A stretch of DNA of 49,346 bases from Haplosporangium gracile (lineage: Eukaryota; Mortierellomycota; Mortierellomycetes; Mortierellales; Mortierellaceae), in NCBI GenBank assembly GCA_015499985.1, contig JAAAUF010000158.1:1-49346 (forward strand). The letters are read 5' to 3'. Of the stretch, positions 47,759 to 49,346 are shown piece by piece. A program made the translations under genes and the position numbers. The notes beneath the pieces were generated by a model. It searched no databases and was not told where the DNA came from. It saw nothing but the letters and a program-made list of their open reading frames with translations. Numbering within the stretch: the stretch's first letter is position 1; each line of letters opens with the position of its first letter.

Positions 47759-49346
47759 ATGAAGACCCGCTCTAGGACACCCTCACCATCCTCCTATAAC
47801 AATACCCGGAACGACAACGAAGGAACTCTCGATATAGACCACAACAACAACTACACTTCTATTTCGCGCCATCATTCTCAAACCAACACATCATTACCAT
47901 CTATGACCACCTTCTTGAGCCCCTTGAAATCAGGAACAGGAGGAGCAGGAGCAGCAGCACCAGAGACAATAATAGCTGAAGATAAAGGACAGCCAGTCGG
48001 GAAGGAGGAGGAGGAGGAGGAGGAGCAAGTAATACAGTCGGGCAGCAGCACGGGAGACGACTTGGGACAGGTCATAGTTCCTCTTGGTGTTGTTGCACAA
48101 GAAAAGTCAGAATCTTTATCGCCGTCGCCAGAGGCAACTGTTATATCTTTGGACCAACAAGAGGAGACATACTCCTACACCGTGGTATTAAAACAGGACG
48201 ATGGGTACTTGTTAAAACAGCAGGAACGGGAACAACAGCAACGAAAAGAACCGACCACTGATACAGCAGATTACCCTTTAGCAGCCATCAAGGAACCGGT
48301 TCCAACATCGCTCTACCCCAGAGGATATCTCCGGCAAAAGTCTTCTTCGACGGGAATTCTCTCGCCTCCGACCCAATCCTCAGCTTCGTCTATGGCAGAT
48401 CTCAGCAACGGTTCTTCGGCCTCCATCACCGCTAATTTGCTCGCCATAAAGTCCCACGTTTTTGTTCAGCAGGACCACCAGCAGCCCAGGCTCATGCCCG
48501 TGGTCGTCACGCCCATCTATCAGCTCTCGACTCCAATGTCCTCGACTAACTCTCTGTCGTCTCCCTCTCGATCTGCGTCACCGGTGCACCATCATTATCA
48601 TCATCATCACCATCCCCTCGCCAAGGTATCCACGCCGCTTACAGCTCAAATCGGATCAATTCTGGAGGCAACACCCACCGACAATTCTATAACCCAGCGA
48701 CTTACAATCCCCACCGCCTCTACCAAGAACGAACTACGACCAGGGCAAGGTGGCTCTTCTGTAAAGTTCTCTATCGCCAAATCACGATCAGGGAAAGGCC
48801 ACTCATCGAATTCGTCCTCGTGTTCATGGACCTCTTCGTTGGCACCGCCTTCTGGGGACGAAATGGATCCAGAAAAAGACCTTCACACAACCTCACCTTC
48901 CCTAGCAGCGGCTCCACCTCCAGCACCACCAAGCTCACAACGATCACAGCATCATTCAACACACCACCATGACCACTCCCTGTCCTCTGTCTTGGACGAC
49001 TTGAAGAGTAAAACTCAAAATGTGCTTCGAAAGGCAGGCTTTTCGATCGCACCCGAGGCAGGGCTGTTTGCAGATCGTGGATCGACAAAGCCGGCCGACC
49101 TCAAGGTCATTCGTCTCTTCCCAGCTTCGGCCTCCTTTTTGTCTCGCGGGAGTGGTGATAGGCATGGCCATATGATCACGGATTTCAAGGATTCCTCCTC
49201 CAGTGGCACAGGTGGCGGTGCTGGTACGACTAAGAGTACAGGGTTCTTTGGAAGACCTCGGAGCCGGTCTGTTCGGGAAACATCTAGGCCGTCATTAGAA
49301 ATGAACACAGTTCTTGCACAGCAACAGCAACAGCAACAGCAACAAC
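47759..49346 (+). CDS. Disordered Ser/Pro/His/Gln-rich protein of unknown function, cut by the window edge
   Basis: An open frame of 529 codons runs from ATG 47759 (MKTRSRTPSPSSYNN) to the right edge with no stop. I do not recognise a family. The visible part is almost entirely low complexity: Ser/Pro/Thr-rich blocks, a Glu run near residue 85, a His cluster (HHHYHHHHHH) near residue 280, Gly-rich sequence and a terminal CAG/CAA repeat that continues past the edge. One more ordered-looking piece is VLDDLKSKTQNVLRKAGFSIAPEAG near residue 410-435. The frame stays open upstream to before 47411, but that part is pyrimidine-tract sequence that would read as a Leu/Phe membrane helix, so I treat it as leader. 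The start is therefore tentative, and upstream coding exons cannot be excluded. Confidence 0.6.
   Translation, partial: MKTRSRTPSPSSYNNTRNDNEGTLDIDHNNNYTSISRHHSQTNTSLPSMTTFLSPLKSGTGGAGAAAPETIIAEDKGQPVGKEEEEEEEQVIQSGSSTGDDLGQVIVPLGVVAQEKSESLSPSPEATVISLDQQEETYSYTVVLKQDDGYLLKQQEREQQQRKEPTTDTADYPLAAIKEPVPTSLYPRGYLRQKSSSTGILSPPTQSSASSMADLSNGSSASITANLLAIKSHVFVQQDHQQPRLMPVVVTPIYQLSTPMSSTNSLSSPSRSASPVHHHYHHHHHPLAKVSTPLTAQIGSILEATPTDNSITQRLTIPTASTKNELRPGQGGSSVKFSIAKSRSGKGHSSNSSSCSWTSSLAPPSGDEMDPEKDLHTTSPSLAAAPPPAPPSSQRSQHHSTHHHDHSLSSVLDDLKSKTQNVLRKAGFSIAPEAGLFADRGSTKPADLKVIRLFPASASFLSRGSGDRHGHMITDFKDSSSSGTGGGAGTTKSTGFFGRPRSRSVRETSRPSLEMNTVLAQQQQQQQQQ

Noticed and set aside
1..49346. tRNA, rRNA, spliceosomal RNA and CRISPR arrays
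   Set aside because: No T-loop-like GTTCGAATC signature, no snRNA core sequences and no regularly spaced repeats were found on reading both strands. This is a manual reading, and a covariance-model search would be decisive.
1..49346. A biosynthetic gene cluster or new multi-gene system
   Set aside because: The neighbours are unrelated housekeeping genes in mixed orientation, with no backbone synthase, no shared promoter motif beyond the general C/T tract, and no co-directional block of linked functions.

Overview
The window is a gene-dense stretch of a fungal nuclear genome. All confident genes are eukaryotic. They have short spliceosomal introns (mostly GT-AG, about 75-600 bp), pyrimidine-rich leaders and Gln/Asn/Ser-rich low-complexity protein extensions. 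The combination of an LMBRD1-type lysosomal cobalamin transporter, an SMG6-type PIN nuclease, a GH81 beta-1,3-glucanase and a fungal Pff1-type protease suggests an early-diverging fungus, most likely Mortierella-like (Mucoromycota/Mortierellomycota). That placement is an inference from gene content. No rRNA, tRNA, CRISPR array or complete autonomous transposon was found.

Layout, left to right: a 2.4 kb gene-poor region with a (GA)16 repeat; ARFRP1/Arl3 GTPase (+) convergent with mitochondrial isovaleryl-CoA dehydrogenase (-); a 185 bp inverted-repeat element that looks like a pogo/Tigger-type MITE; vacuolar/ER M28 protease Pff1 (-), whose long first intron uses a GC donor; a Sly41-like triose-phosphate-translocator-family transporter with a ~395-residue disordered N-terminus (-); a PAAT/C10orf88-like gene (+); the LMBRD1-like transporter (-), divergent from condensin SMC4 (+); the nonsense-mediated-decay endonuclease SMG6 (-), convergent with SMC4; a secreted GH81 endo-beta-1,3-glucanase (-); DNAJC8 (-), divergent from peroxisomal acyl-CoA oxidase (+); a 3.5 kb intergenic region; a polyglutamine bHLH transcription factor (+); and a disordered Ser/Pro-rich protein gene (+) cut by the right edge.

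The genes do not form a cluster. Loose themes are acyl-CoA catabolism (IVD, acyl-CoA oxidase, and indirectly cobalamin export from the lysosome), endomembrane/vacuole function (ARFRP1, Pff1, Sly41, LMBRD1), RNA processing and decay (DNAJC8, SMG6) and chromosome structure (SMC4). Exon structures were reconstructed by hand by requiring consistent reading-frame phase and family-like sequence across every junction. The reconstructed lengths (ARFRP1 200 aa, IVD 425, Pff1 910, Sly41 760, LMBRD1 590, SMC4 1435, SMG6 1270, GH81 827, DNAJC8 236, acyl-CoA oxidase 687, bHLH 552) come out in frame with a stop codon.

I see no clear previously undescribed multi-gene system. The best leads are the MITE-like element, the fungal PAAT-like gene, the cobalamin transporter, unusual splicing signals, and a strand-specific pyrimidine tract upstream of nearly every gene.
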